Assembly: GCA_017577365.1 (NCBI GenBank)
Contig: PKRJ01000001.1
Coordinates: forward strand, 124,001 to 188,000
Reading direction: 5' to 3'
Length of the DNA stretch: 64,000 bases
Source: Gammaproteobacteria bacterium
GTDB lineage: Bacteria; Pseudomonadota; Gammaproteobacteria; Steroidobacterales; Rariloculaceae
Shown: positions 33,682 through 43,882 of the stretch, piece after piece
How the letters are laid out: each line of letters starts with the position of its first letter
Numbering within the stretch: position 1 is the first letter of the stretch
Position numbers and translations under genes: made by a program
Notes under the pieces: model-generated
Told to the model about the DNA's origin: nothing
What the model saw: only the letters and a program-made list of their open reading frames with translations
Databases searched by the model: none

Positions 33682-34608
33682 TCAGAACGGATCCCGCGGC
33701 TCCTGAATGCCGTACGGATCGACGTGAATCAGCACCTCCGCACGCGGGAACGCCTTCCGCACCTCGATCTCGACCTCCTGAGCGATCGCGTGCGCGTCGA
33801 GCAGCGACAGCTTCGGATCGAGCTCGAGGTGAAGCTGGATGAACTCGGTCGATCCCGAGGAGCGCGTGCGCACGTCGTGGTAGCCGAGAACGGCCGGATG
33901 ACTCTCGATGATCGCCTCGATGCGCCGCCGCTCGCGGCCGGGCAGCTCGCGGTCGAGCAGCACGTCGAGCGACTCGGTCACGACCTGCTTCACGCTCCAG
34001 AGAATCAGCGCGACGACGAGGAGACCGAGAATCGGATCGAGGATCTCGAGCGAGAACCAATAGCTCACGGCGAGCCCCGCGAGCAGCGCGAGATTCGTGA
34101 GGATATCCGCCGAGTAGTGCACCGCGTCCGCGCTGATCGCGAGCGAACCGGTCCTCGCGATCACGTATCGTTGCAGCCCGTACAGCGCCACCGTGAGGAC
34201 CAACGACACGCCGATCGCGCCGAGCGCCGCTCCGGGTGCCTCCAAGGGCTCTGGCGCGAACAGGCGCGCCACGGCCTCGGCGCCGACGTAGAGCGCGGAC
34301 GCCGTGATGATCAGCGCCTGGATCAGCCCCGCGACGCCTTCCGACTTGCCGTGGCCGAAGCGATGCTCGTGGTCCGCGGGCGTCAGCGCGACCCGCACCG
34401 CGAGCAGCGTGATCAGCGACGCGACGAGATCGAGCAGCGAATCGGCCAGCGAACCGAGCACGGCGATCGATCCGCTTTCGCGGTACGCCCAGACCTTGAG
34501 CGCGATCAGCGTCAGCGCCGTCGCGACGGATGCGGTGCCGGCGACGCGCATCAGCGCACCCCGTCGGGCGTCTTCGTCCGCGCGGCTCGGCGACGTCTGC
34601 TCGACCAT
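33682..34608 (-). CDS. Cation diffusion facilitator, FieF-like
   Basis: 308 residues with six membrane helices and a C-terminal cytoplasmic domain (about 215-308). The transport-site pattern is D-x3-D in ADSLLDLVA and H-x3-D in HYSADILTN, as in the FieF (iron/zinc) group of cation/proton antiporters. The regulatory tail carries HPAVLGYHDVRTR and a His-containing ending (EVLIHVDPYG). I start at the ATG at 34608 (MVEQTSPSRADED); the frame is open further upstream into the aminotransferase gene without coding character. It lies eight bases after that gene. Confidence 0.9.
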   Translation of the reverse strand: MVEQTSPSRADEDARRGALMRVAGTASVATALTLIALKVWAYRESGSIAVLGSLADSLLDLVASLITLLAVRVALTPADHEHRFGHGKSEGVAGLIQALIITASALYVGAEAVARLFAPEPLEAPGAALGAIGVSLVLTVALYGLQRYVIARTGSLAISADAVHYSADILTNLALLAGLAVSYWFSLEILDPILGLLVVALILWSVKQVVTESLDVLLDRELPGRERRRIEAIIESHPAVLGYHDVRTRSSGSTEFIQLHLELDPKLSLLDAHAIAQEVEIEVRKAFPRAEVLIHVDPYGIQEPRDPF

Positions 34609-34616
34609 CGAGGACA

Positions 34617-35765
34617 CTATACGGCGACGAGGCGCTCGCTTGCGGCGCGCAACGTCGCCTCCTGCTTCGCGAAGCAGAAGCGCACGAACGTCGCACCCGC
34701 CGGAGGGTCGGCATAGAAGACGGAGATCGGGATCACGGCCACGCCGTGCTCGATCGTGAGCCGGCGAGCGAAGTCGGTATCGGGCTCGCGCGAGATTCGC
34801 CCGTAGTCGGCGAGCTGGAAATACGTGCCCTGCGAAGGCGTGAATGCGAAACGCGACGCACGCAGCCGCTCGACGAAGAAATCGCGCTTCTTGCGATAGA
34901 AGTCCGCGAGCTCGAGATGATGCTCGGGACACTCGCGCATGAAGTCAGCGAGCGCGTGCTGCAACGGCGTGACCGCGGCGAACGTGAGGTACTGGTGGAT
35001 TTTCCTGAGCTCCGCGGTCAACGCGCGCGGCGCGACCGCGTAGCCCGTCTTCCAGCCGGTCGCGTGATAAGTCTTGCCGAACGAGAACACCGCGAACGAC
35101 CGCTCGCGGAGCTCCGGATTCGCGAGCACGGACGCATGGCGGCCGTCGAAGACGATGTGCTCGTAGACCTCGTCGCTCAGCACGTAGCAGCCGTACGGAC
35201 GGAGCAGCGCGGCGAGCTCGGCGAGATCGGCCTCGCTGAGGACCGTGCCGCTCGGATTGTGCGGCGTGTTCACGATCACGAGACGCGTGCGGTCCGACAG
35301 CACGGACTCGAGCCGGTCCCACCTCGGCGTGAACGAAGGCGTCTCGAGCGGCACGTGGATCGTCTTGCCGCCCGCGAGCGCGACGGCCGGCTCGTAGGAA
35401 TCGTAGGCCGGGTCGAAGACCACGACCTCGTCGCCCGCGCGCACGACCGCGTGGATCGCGGCGAAGAGCGCCTCGGTCGCGCCCGGCGTGATCGTGATCT
35501 CGGATTCGGGGTCGGCGTGCACCGCATAGAGATCGCGCAGCTTCTCCGCGATCGCTTCCCGCAGCGCCATGACTCCCGCCATCGGCGCATACTGGTTGCG
35601 GCCGTCTCGCAAGTGCTTCTCGACGAGCTCGACGAGCCGCGCGGGCGGTTGAAAATCCGGGAAACCTTGTGACAGGTTAATGGCTCCGTGCTGCTCGGCC
35701 AGCTGCGACATCACGGTGAAGATCGTCGTGCCGACGTTCGGCAGTTTCGATTCGAGCAGACTCAT
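34617..35765 (-). CDS. Class I/II PLP aminotransferase, MetC/KAT-like (YbdL group)
   Basis: 382 residues, a fold-type I aminotransferase. It has GAINLSQGFPDF, ITPGATEALFAAIHAVV, NTPHNPSGTVLS (Asn for PLP), DEVYEHIVFDG, the Schiff-base Lys in FSFGKTYHATGWKTGY and a C-terminal Arg in VRFCFAK. The closest match I recognise is the methionine/kynurenine-type aminotransferase group (YbdL), which transaminates methionine and aromatic residues. The start is the ATG at 35765 (MSLLESKLPNVG). It is divergent from the DUF2905 gene, 18 bases apart. Confidence 0.88.
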   Translation of the reverse strand: MSLLESKLPNVGTTIFTVMSQLAEQHGAINLSQGFPDFQPPARLVELVEKHLRDGRNQYAPMAGVMALREAIAEKLRDLYAVHADPESEITITPGATEALFAAIHAVVRAGDEVVVFDPAYDSYEPAVALAGGKTIHVPLETPSFTPRWDRLESVLSDRTRLVIVNTPHNPSGTVLSEADLAELAALLRPYGCYVLSDEVYEHIVFDGRHASVLANPELRERSFAVFSFGKTYHATGWKTGYAVAPRALTAELRKIHQYLTFAAVTPLQHALADFMRECPEHHLELADFYRKKRDFFVERLRASRFAFTPSQGTYFQLADYGRISREPDTDFARRLTIEHGVAVIPISVFYADPPAGATFVRFCFAKQEATLRAASERLVAV

Positions 35766-35783
35766 GACCGGAACGCTTCCGCC

Positions 35784-35996
35784 ATGCTTTCCAAGATTCT
35801 GATCACGATCGGGCTCGTGATTCTCGCGATCGGCCTGCTGCTGCACTTCGCGCCCGGCGTGCTCGGCTGGTTCGGCCGTCTGCCCGGCGACATCGACATC
35901 GAGCGGGGCAACACGCGGTTCTTCTTCCCGATCACGTCGATGATCATCGTCAGCATCGTGCTCACGCTGATCGTGAACCTCTTTTTCCGCCGCTGA
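35784..35996 (+). CDS. DUF2905 small membrane protein
   Basis: 70 residues with two membrane helices (about 5-25 and 47-67) joined by the conserved loop WFGRLPGDIDIERGNTRFFF, which defines DUF2905. The function is unknown. The short distance to the divergent aminotransferase start means the two genes share a promoter region of fewer than 20 bases, so promoter elements must overlap coding sequence. Confidence 0.88.
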   Translation: MLSKILITIGLVILAIGLLLHFAPGVLGWFGRLPGDIDIERGNTRFFFPITSMIIVSIVLTLIVNLFFRR

Positions 35997-36041
35997 CCCG
36001 CTCGGGCGCCGCCTGCGGAAACGGTTCGAATCGATCGAGGC

Positions 36042-37960
36042 TCAGCGGGCGCGCGCTGCCACCCGATAGAGCGCCGCGGCGATCAGTCCGATCACGACGA
36101 TACCGGCGAATGCCGGCAGCGTGAAGCCGAGCGCGATCACGTCGGGATCGTTCGCGAGCACGATCGGTATCGCCATGAGGATGCCGATCAGCGCCTCGCC
36201 GGTGATCAGCCCCGCAGCGAACAGCATGCCGTGCCGCGCGCCGGCATTCGTCGCCCCTTGGCGCCTTCGCGCCCGCTCCGCGAACGCGGCGATCAGCCCG
36301 CCCGCGAGGATCGGCACCGACAGCTCGAGCGGCAAGTAGATGCCGACCGCGACCGCGAGCACCGGCGCGCGCCACGCCGAGCCGCGCCGCTTGAGATGCT
36401 CGTCGACGGCGATGATCGCGATGCCGATCGCCGCGCCGTACGCGACCATGTTCCACGGCAAGCCGCCGCGGAAGACGCCCTGCGCGACCGAAGCCATCAA
36501 CGTCGCCTGGGGCGCGCTCAGCGAGTTCGGGCGCTCGGGCGTCGGCGCGCCGATTCCGTACGCGTCGAGGAGAAGATTCAGGATCGGCGCCATCACGAGC
36601 ACCGCGGACACCACGCCGACGCCTTGCATGATCTGCTGGCGCCACGGCGTGGCGCCGACGAGGTATCCGGTCTTCAGGTCCTGCATGTTGTCGCCGCCGA
36701 TTGCGGCCGCGCAGCATACGACGGCACCGACCATGATCGCCGCGGCCGCGCCGCCTTCGCCTCGCCCCATCAGCATCAGCAAGAGCAGTGACGTGAACAG
36801 GAGCGTCGCGATCGTCACGCCGGAGATCGGATTGTTCGACGAGCCGACGAGACCGGCCATATACGCGGCGACGGCGGAGAAGAGAAAGCCCGCTACGAGC
36901 ATCACGAGCGTCATCGCGAGCGCCACGCCGACCGTGCCGACGACGGCCTGATACAACGCGAACAGCGGCAGCGTCAGCACCGCGATCGCGATCAGCACGA
37001 CGCGCATCGGCGCATCGTGCTCGCGATGATCGTAGACCGCGGCCGCGCCGACGCTTCGCGGCGCGCCCTTGAGCCCCGCGACGATGCCGCCGAACAGCGA
37101 TCCGCGCATCGAGGCGAGCGCCCAGATGCCGCCGACGAGCATCGCGCCGACGCCGAGATAGCGGATCTGCGTCGACCAGATCTGGAACGCGAGATCCGTC
37201 GCCGATGCCCCCGATGCGAAAGACTCGGCGAGCGGCGAGCCCGGCGCGAGCGCGAACGTCGAGTAGAGCGGAATCGCGACGTACCACGAGATCGCGCCGC
37301 CCAAGAACACGAGCACCGCGATATTGAGCCCGACGATGAAGCCCACGCTGATCAGCGCCGGCGACAGATTCGAGCCGACGTACGCGATCGTGCTCGAGCC
37401 GACGTACGTCGCCGATTGCGCCGTCGCGGGCCAAAGCCGAAGCCCCGTCTCGGCGAGCTTCGCGAGCGCGCCGACGATCGCCGCGCCGCCGAGATAGAGG
37501 GCCCCGCGGCTCGGATCCTCGCCGACCTTGAGCACCTCGGCAGTGGCCGTGCCTTCGGGATACGCGAGCTTCAGGTCGACGATGAGCGAGCGCCGCAGCG
37601 GAATCGTGAACGCGACGCCGAGCAGGCCGCCTATGCCTGCGATGATCGCCACCCACGCGTAGTCGAACGCGTCCCAGTACTCGAGCATGATCAGCGCCGG
37701 CAACGTGAAGATCACGCCCGCGGCGAGCGATTCGCCGGCCGACGCTGCAGTCTGCACGACGTTGTTCTCGAGGATGTTCGAATCCCGAAAAAAACGCAGG
37801 ACGGCCATCGAGATCACGGCCGCCGGGATCGAAGCTGACACCGTGAGACCGGCGAAGAGCCCGAGATAAGCATTCGCGCCCGCGAGCACCATGGACAGCA
37901 CGATGCCGAGCGCAATCGCCTTGAAGGTCAGCTGGGGTAACGGATCGGGGATTCGGCTCG

Positions 37961-37964
<4 letters not shown>
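36042..37964 (-). CDS. OPT family oligopeptide transporter
   Basis: 640 residues with about 14-16 hydrophobic helices. The OPT signatures are visible: TFKAIALGIVLSMVLAGANA at the start, YLGLFAGLTVSASIPAAVIS, AYPEGTATAEVLK, and the later GGDNMQDLKTGYLVGATPWR. OPT proteins import peptides or metal chelates with protons. It begins with GTG at 37964, sharing four bases with the stop of the upstream POT gene (GTGA), so two unrelated peptide-transporter families are translationally coupled. Confidence 0.9.
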
Positions 37965-39460
<1,496 letters not shown>

Positions 39461-39549
39461 CAACGGCCTCGCTGATATGTGCGGCGGTAACGGGTTCGGG
39501 CACGGGGCGTGCCGATGCGAGCCTCGAAGGCTGGCGAGGCGCCCAACCG
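39461..39549. other. Upstream region of the peptide-transporter operon
   Basis: With the repeat element and 39677-39774 this forms a 314-base gap without a gene. I see small inverted repeats (GGCACGGGGCGTGCC near 39497, and GCCTCG...CGAGGC near 39521-39540) but no convincing promoter for the transporter operon. The far part (39677-39774) contains a short direct repeat GTAGTA and nothing else I can identify. Confidence 0.4.
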
Positions 39550-39676
39550 GCCGCGGACGCCGATAACCGCCTTTGCGAGGCCGTGTGCCGCCATGGATGG
39601 CGGCACACGAGCCCACAGAGCCCACAGGGACGTGCTCGCGGCGTGCCTCGCGAAGGCGGTTATCGGCGCCCGCGGC
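39550..39676. repeat. Palindromic repeat element 1 (core enclosed in 32-bp inverted arms)
   Basis: Left arm 39550-39581 and right arm 39645-39676 are inverted copies of each other, matching at 30 of 32 positions. The 63-base core (39582-39644) contains a perfect hairpin: CGTGTGCCGCCAT and its complement around GG (39582-39609). On the minus strand the core reads ...ACGTCCCTGTGGGCT...GCCGCCATCCATGGCGGC..., the same order as in element 2 at 55374. A nine-base tandem duplication (GAGCCCACA twice) explains its extra length. It lies upstream of the POT gene and is probably a dispersed non-coding, REP/MITE-like element. Confidence 0.85.
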
Positions 39677-39774
39677 TGCACCACCGAGGCATGACGTAGT
39701 AACAAGTCGTAGTACCGATGCCCCTCAGCCACCAACGCCTCTCGCTCGCCGCCGCCCGAACCATCGCCCCCCCT

Positions 39775-40557
39775 TCAGGTCTCGGGCTTTTCCTCCATCG
39801 AGTTCACTTTCTCGGGCAGCAGGAATCTGGCCATCAAGAGGCCGGTCTCGTACAGCGCATACATCGGCAAAGCGAGCAGCGTCTGCGAGATCACGTCGGG
39901 CGGGGTCAACAGCATCCCGATGACGAAAGCGCCGAGAAAGACATACGGACGCGCCGCGCGGAGCTTCTCGGCGTCGACGAGCCCGGTCCAGATCAGGAGA
40001 ACGGTCGCGATCGGCACCTCGAACGACAGGCCGAACGCGAGAAAGAGCGTCAGCACGAAGCTCAGGTACTCCCCGATATCCGTCATCATCACGACGCCGT
40101 CGGGCGTCACGGCCGCGAAGAATGCGAACATCAGCGGGAAGACGACGTAATAGGCGAACGCGACGCCGGCGTAGAACAGGATGACGCTCGACACGAGCAG
40201 CGGCACCGCGAAACGCTTCTCGCGCCGATACAGGCCCGGTGCGACGAACGCCCAGACCTGATAGAGCACGAGCGGCATCGCGATGAAGAGCGCGACGAAC
40301 AGCGTCGTGATGAACGGCGTCAGGAACGGCCCGGCGGGCTTCGTCGCGATCAGATCCGAGCCCTCGGGCATGGCGTTGCGCAGCGGCTCGGAGACGAGCG
40401 TGAAGACTTCCTGCGAGAAAGGCGCGAGCACGAGGAAAACCACGAGCACAGCGCCGACCGCCTTCAGGATCCGCGAGCGCAGCTCGATGAGATGCGAGAC
40501 CAGCGTGCCCTCGGCAAGCTGCTCCTCTTCCTCGTGATCGTTCTTGAAATAGCTCAT
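39775..40557 (-). CDS. tatC: TatC, twin-arginine translocase receptor
   Basis: 260 residues with six membrane helices. The cytoplasmic N-terminus is followed by HLIELRSRILKAVGAV, the conserved LxELRxR motif; FAPLSxE-like and LYxxExR-like motifs appear as LAPFSQEVF and LYRREKRFA, and LTPPDVISQ is the conserved later loop. TatC binds twin-arginine signal peptides. It is the last gene of tatA-tatB-tatC and overlaps tatB by four bases. Confidence 0.95.
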   Translation of the reverse strand: MSYFKNDHEEEEQLAEGTLVSHLIELRSRILKAVGAVLVVFLVLAPFSQEVFTLVSEPLRNAMPEGSDLIATKPAGPFLTPFITTLFVALFIAMPLVLYQVWAFVAPGLYRREKRFAVPLLVSSVILFYAGVAFAYYVVFPLMFAFFAAVTPDGVVMMTDIGEYLSFVLTLFLAFGLSFEVPIATVLLIWTGLVDAEKLRAARPYVFLGAFVIGMLLTPPDVISQTLLALPMYALYETGLLMARFLLPEKVNSMEEKPET

Positions 40558-41045
40558 CCTGCGCCCGTGGCCCGAGCGGAGCGGGAGCTCTCCGCAGCAT
40601 CGGACTCGCTTTCCGAAGGCTGCTGATCTTCGGCCCCTTGGCCTTGCTCCGGAGACGTTCGTGATTCAGTAGCCCGAGGTTCGGCCGCCTTCCCTTCGGG
40701 CTCGGGGGGGTTCGTTGTCGATGCGTCGCCCTGATCCGCGGACTCGGTACTCGCCGCGCCGGCCGCGTGCGGCGCCGTCGAAGCGTCGGCGCTCACACCC
40801 GGCGTCCCCGCCCCGGAAGCCCGCGAGTTCGGCGTCGAGGGCGGGCGCCGCTTCGGCTGCGTGCGGTAGATCTCGTCGAGCGCGACTTCACGCTCGAGCT
40901 GCCAGCGAAGCTGATTCGCCGTGCGCCGCGCCTTCGCGATCCAGCGGCCGAGCTGCGCGGCGACGCGAGGCAGCCGCTCGGGCCCGAGGATCAAGAGCGC
41001 GATCACGAAGATCAGCAGCAGCTCGGAGAAGCCGGCATCGAACAT
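40554..41045 (-). CDS. tatB: TatB, twin-arginine translocase subunit
   Basis: 163 residues. An N-terminal membrane helix with the conserved Glu and LGPERLP hinge (GFSELLLIFVIALLILGPERLP) is followed by an amphipathic helix (AAQLGRWIAKARRTANQL) and a long polar, Pro/Ser/Glu-rich tail. TatB forms the substrate-receptor complex with TatC. The tail of about 90 residues is low-complexity. Confidence 0.93.
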   Translation of the reverse strand: MFDAGFSELLLIFVIALLILGPERLPRVAAQLGRWIAKARRTANQLRWQLEREVALDEIYRTQPKRRPPSTPNSRASGAGTPGVSADASTAPHAAGAASTESADQGDASTTNPPEPEGKAAEPRATESRTSPEQGQGAEDQQPSESESDAAESSRSARATGAG

Positions 41046-41082
41046 CGGTGCTTATCGTGCGCGAACGATGCGGAGCGCGCGA

Positions 41083-41337
41083 TCAGGCCTGCGATGCCTT
41101 GTCCTTCTGCTCGACGAACTCGGCATCCGGCGCCGTCGCGTTACCCGCGTTGGCTTCCAGCCGCTTGGCGTCGTCGGCGCGATCCTTGTCGTCGTCGCTC
41201 TCCATGGCCTTGCGAAAGCTCTTGAGCGCCGCGCCGAGATCGCCGCCCAAGGTCTTCAGGCGCTTCGTCCCGAAGATCAGCACGACGATCAGCAGGATGA
41301 TCAGGAGCTGCGGAATGCTGATGCCGCCGAGTCCCAT
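41083..41337 (-). CDS. tatA: TatA, twin-arginine translocase pore subunit
   Basis: 84 residues: a short N-terminal membrane helix (SIPQLLIILLIVVLIFGTKRL), the FGTKRLK hinge and an amphipathic helix (GGDLGAALKSFRKAM) before an acidic tail. Many copies of TatA form the transport pore. I start at the ATG at 41337 (MGLGGISIPQ), the family N-terminus; an upstream in-frame ATG at 41370 adds 11 atypical residues. It is first in tatABC, 64 bases downstream of dtd. Confidence 0.94.
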   Translation of the reverse strand: MGLGGISIPQLLIILLIVVLIFGTKRLKTLGGDLGAALKSFRKAMESDDDKDRADDAKRLEANAGNATAPDAEFVEQKDKASQA

Positions 41338-41401
41338 TTCGATCCCTCCAGGGGCAAGTAGAGTCCACATGATACGCCAAAGAGGCGTCGTGCCGGCGTC
41401 G

Positions 41402-41851
41402 TTATCCGCGCGGCGGCACGTGCAACCAGAACGTGACCGGACCGGCGTTCACGAGCTCGACGTCCATGTTCGCGCCGAACCTTCCCTGCTCGGTCGGCAG
41501 GCCGAAAGCCGCCACTTCCGCGACGAGACGGTCGAACAGCGCCTTTCCCGTCGCCGGCTCCGCCGCGGTCGAGAAACCGGCTCGCGTCCCCTTGCGGGTG
41601 TCGGCTGCGAGCGTGAACTGCGGCACGAGCAGGAGGCTACCGCCGACGTCGGAGACGCTCAGGTTCATCCGCCCCGAGTCGTCCGGAAATACTCGGTATT
41701 CGACCAGCCGCTGGGCGAGACGTTTCGCCTCGGCCTCGCCGTCGCCTCGCTCGACACCGACGAGGACCAGGAGGCCGCGCCCGATGCGCGCGATGACCTC
41801 GCCGTCAACGGACACGGATGCACGGCTGACGCGCTGCAGCAGGCCTATCAT
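41402..41851 (-). CDS. dtd: D-aminoacyl-tRNA deacylase
   Basis: 149 residues. Dtd frees tRNA mischarged with D-amino acids or glycine. The two active-site motifs are present: LLLVPQFTLAADTRKG (family S/PQFTLAAD) and VNAGPVTFWL (family NxGPVT with the Gly-cisPro pair). I start at the ATG at 41851 (MIGLLQRVSRASV), the standard N-terminus; an extension to 41899 is unlikely. It is upstream of tatABC and likely in the same operon. Confidence 0.94.
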   Translation of the reverse strand: MIGLLQRVSRASVSVDGEVIARIGRGLLVLVGVERGDGEAEAKRLAQRLVEYRVFPDDSGRMNLSVSDVGGSLLLVPQFTLAADTRKGTRAGFSTAAEPATGKALFDRLVAEVAAFGLPTEQGRFGANMDVELVNAGPVTFWLHVPPRG

Positions 41852-42138
41852 CGGACGCTCCCCGAGCGTGGCATTTCTTGTCGCGTATGCCACGAACAAG
41901 CAGAGACAGCGCGCGCAAAACGCATCCTACTCCACATACCACTCACATTGGCGACGATTGTCTCAAAGTTTTCCCACTTTTCTTAATATCGGCGCAATGT
42001 GGCACGCATAGGCGCGCCTTTCGCCAGAAACAGGCAGAAAGTGGGAACGCATCGAACCACCTCTGGGCGCGTGACGGGGGATCTGCTATTAGTAGCGGCC
42101 CCATCGTTCCTCCGAATAACCAGAAGGGGGCAGACCTC
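41852..42138. other. Divergent intergenic region between dtd and dctP
   Basis: 287 bases without a gene. It is locally AT-richer around 41940-42000 (CAAAGTTTTCCCACTTTTCTTAATATCGG region is read in parts), the likely promoter zone for dctP. A GAGGG-poor stretch gives way to AGAAGGGGG (42122-42130), the ribosome-binding site of dctP nine bases before its ATG. I see no confident -35/-10 pair and no structured RNA. Confidence 0.4.
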
Positions 42139-43230
42139 ATGAAACGCCGCGATTTCCTGGCCGGCGTCGGCGGCGCCGCCGCCTTGACCGCTTGCTCCTC
42201 AAGCACCGAGCCCGGCGCGGGGAGCACCCGCAGCGACGAGCGCTTCCAGTGGCGCATCGTCACGACGTGGGCGCCCAATTTCCCCGGCCTCGGCACCGCC
42301 GTCAATCGCCTCGTGCAGTATCTCGAAAGAATGAGCGGCGGGCGGCTGCGCGTGCGCGTCTATGCCGCCGGCGAGCTCGTCCCCGCGTTCGAGGTGTTCG
42401 ATGCCGTCTCGCGCGGCACCGTGGAGATGGGTCACGGCGCCGCCTACTACTGGCGCGGACAGGCCGAGGCCGCGCAGTTCTTCGCGTCGATCCCGTTCGG
42501 GCTCTCCGCTCATGAGATGAACGGCTGGCTCTATTACGGCGGCGGCCTCGAGCTTTGGCGCGAGCTTTATGCCCCGTTCAATCTCGTGCCGTTCCCGGCC
42601 GGGAATACCGGGGTGCAAACCGGCGGCTGGTTCAACCGGCGGATAGACAGCGTCGCGGATCTGCGCGGCCTGAAGATGCGCATTCCCGGCATCGGCGGCG
42701 AGGTGCTGCGGCTCGCCGGCGGCACGCCGGTCAATCTGCCGGGCTCGGAGGTCTTCACCGCGCTGCAGAACGGCACGATCGACGCGGCGGAATGGGTCGG
42801 CCCGTACAACGACGTCGCCGCGGGGCTCCATCAGGCGGCGCGCTACTACTACTATCCGGGCTGGCAGGAGCCCGGCCCGACGCTCGAATGCATCGTCAAC
42901 CGTAACGCGTGGGAGAGTCTGCCGGACGATCTCAAGGCGATCGTCGAGGTGGCGTGCCAGGCGGTCAACACGGACATGACCGCGGAGTTCATGGCCCGTA
43001 ACGCTCAAGCGCTGAAGCGGCTCGAGGAAGACGAGTCCGTCGAGGTGCTGCCGTTCCCGCCGGAGGTTCTCGCGGAGCTCAAGCGCCTGTCGCTGCAGGT
43101 GATCGAGGGGCTCGTCGCCCGGGATCCGATGTCCGCCAAGGTGTGGGAGTCGTACCGGGCGTTCATGGCGCAGTCGGAGAGCTGGCAGCGCGTCTCCGAG
43201 TACGCGTATCTCGCGACGCGCGAATCGTAG
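42139..43230 (+). CDS. dctP: TRAP transporter binding protein DctP, Tat-exported lipoprotein
   Basis: 363 residues. The N-terminus MKRRDFLAGVGGAAALTACSS combines a twin-arginine motif (RRDFLAG) with a lipobox (LTAC), so it should be exported folded by Tat and lipidated. The DctP fold follows, with NFPGLGTAVNRLVQYLERMS, LKMRIPGIGGEVLRLAGGTP and the ligand-loop region AEWVGPYNDV and YYPGWQEPGPTLECIVN. The latter resembles TakP-type proteins that bind alpha-keto acids or lactate. The partner dctQM genes lie at 49465-51420 on the other strand, beyond the oxidase cluster. Confidence 0.88.
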   Translation: MKRRDFLAGVGGAAALTACSSSTEPGAGSTRSDERFQWRIVTTWAPNFPGLGTAVNRLVQYLERMSGGRLRVRVYAAGELVPAFEVFDAVSRGTVEMGHGAAYYWRGQAEAAQFFASIPFGLSAHEMNGWLYYGGGLELWRELYAPFNLVPFPAGNTGVQTGGWFNRRIDSVADLRGLKMRIPGIGGEVLRLAGGTPVNLPGSEVFTALQNGTIDAAEWVGPYNDVAAGLHQAARYYYYPGWQEPGPTLECIVNRNAWESLPDDLKAIVEVACQAVNTDMTAEFMARNAQALKRLEEDESVEVLPFPPEVLAELKRLSLQVIEGLVARDPMSAKVWESYRAFMAQSESWQRVSEYAYLATRES

Positions 43231-43264
43231 GGCCGCCGCGGCTTCCGCTCGAGTCTAGTCTGCG

Positions 43265-43309
43265 TTGACAGCCCGAATAACCCACCGTAATCATCGGTAT
43301 GACGATGAT
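43265..43309 (+). promoter_or_regulatory. Promoter and palindrome upstream of the azurin gene
   Basis: TTGACA (43265-43270), 17 bases and TAATCA (43288-43293) make a near-consensus sigma-70 promoter, with a start near 43300. An inverted repeat ATCATCG-N6-CGATGAT (43290-43309) covers the -10 element and start site, a position suited to repression. The leader would be about 110 bases. It could drive azurin and perhaps the oxidase genes beyond. Confidence 0.6.
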
Positions 43310-43412
43310 CGCAGGCGCGAGCCGATCCTATGCGGTGCGACATCTTTAAGGGTCTGTTAACATTGACCGGCTGATACTCGGGACGTCAGCCTCAGCACGC
43401 AGAGGGAACCTG

Positions 43413-43859
43413 ATGAAACGTTTGACACTCGTGATCGGCTTGATCGGGCTCGCGGCCGCCGCGCCGAGCTTTGCGCAGGAGTGCGACCTTCGGATCGAAG
43501 GCAACGATCAGATCCAGTTCAACACGAAGGAAATGCGCGTCAGCTCGAGCTGCGAGCAGGTCACGGTCACGCTAGTCCACGTCGGCAAGCTGCCGGCGAA
43601 CATCATGGGGCACAACTGGGTGCTCACGAAGACCGAGGATTACATGCCGGTCGCACAGGCGGGCCAGTCCGCCGGGCCTCCGAACTACGTGCCTGCCGGC
43701 GACGAGCGCGTGATCGCCGCGACCGAGGTCGTCGGCGGCGGCGAGGAGACATCCGTGACGTTCGATCTTTCTCGGCTCGAACCGGGCGGGGATTACACGT
43801 TCTTCTGCTCGTTCCCCGGGCATTTCGCGTTGATGAACGGGAAGTTCATCGTCGAGTGA
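43413..43859 (+). CDS. azu: Azurin
   Basis: 148 residues with a signal peptide (about 1-21). It is a periplasmic type 1 copper protein that carries single electrons. All copper ligands are present: His67 in MGHNWVL, Cys132 and His137 in FFCSFPGH, and Met141 in FALMNG. Cys24 and Cys47 form the usual disulfide. The mature chain of about 127 residues matches classical azurins. It lies directly upstream of a cytochrome oxidase cluster on the same strand, so it is a plausible electron donor to that oxidase (inference from position). Confidence 0.95.
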   Translation: MKRLTLVIGLIGLAAAAPSFAQECDLRIEGNDQIQFNTKEMRVSSSCEQVTVTLVHVGKLPANIMGHNWVLTKTEDYMPVAQAGQSAGPPNYVPAGDERVIAATEVVGGGEETSVTFDLSRLEPGGDYTFFCSFPGHFALMNGKFIVE

Positions 43860-43882
43860 AGGTCGAGCTCGGTCCCGGCGAG

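Noticed and set aside
36023..36032. GGTTCGAATC, a tRNA T-loop-like string
   Set aside because: No acceptor stem, D-arm or anticodon arm can be built around it. It lies in the tail between DUF2905 and the OPT gene.
42000..42016. Sigma-54-like TGGCACG upstream of dctP
   Set aside because: The -24 half is perfect, but the required GC at -12 is off by one base in either direction (CATAGGCGC), and no activator gene is adjacent. Spacing is strict for sigma-54.
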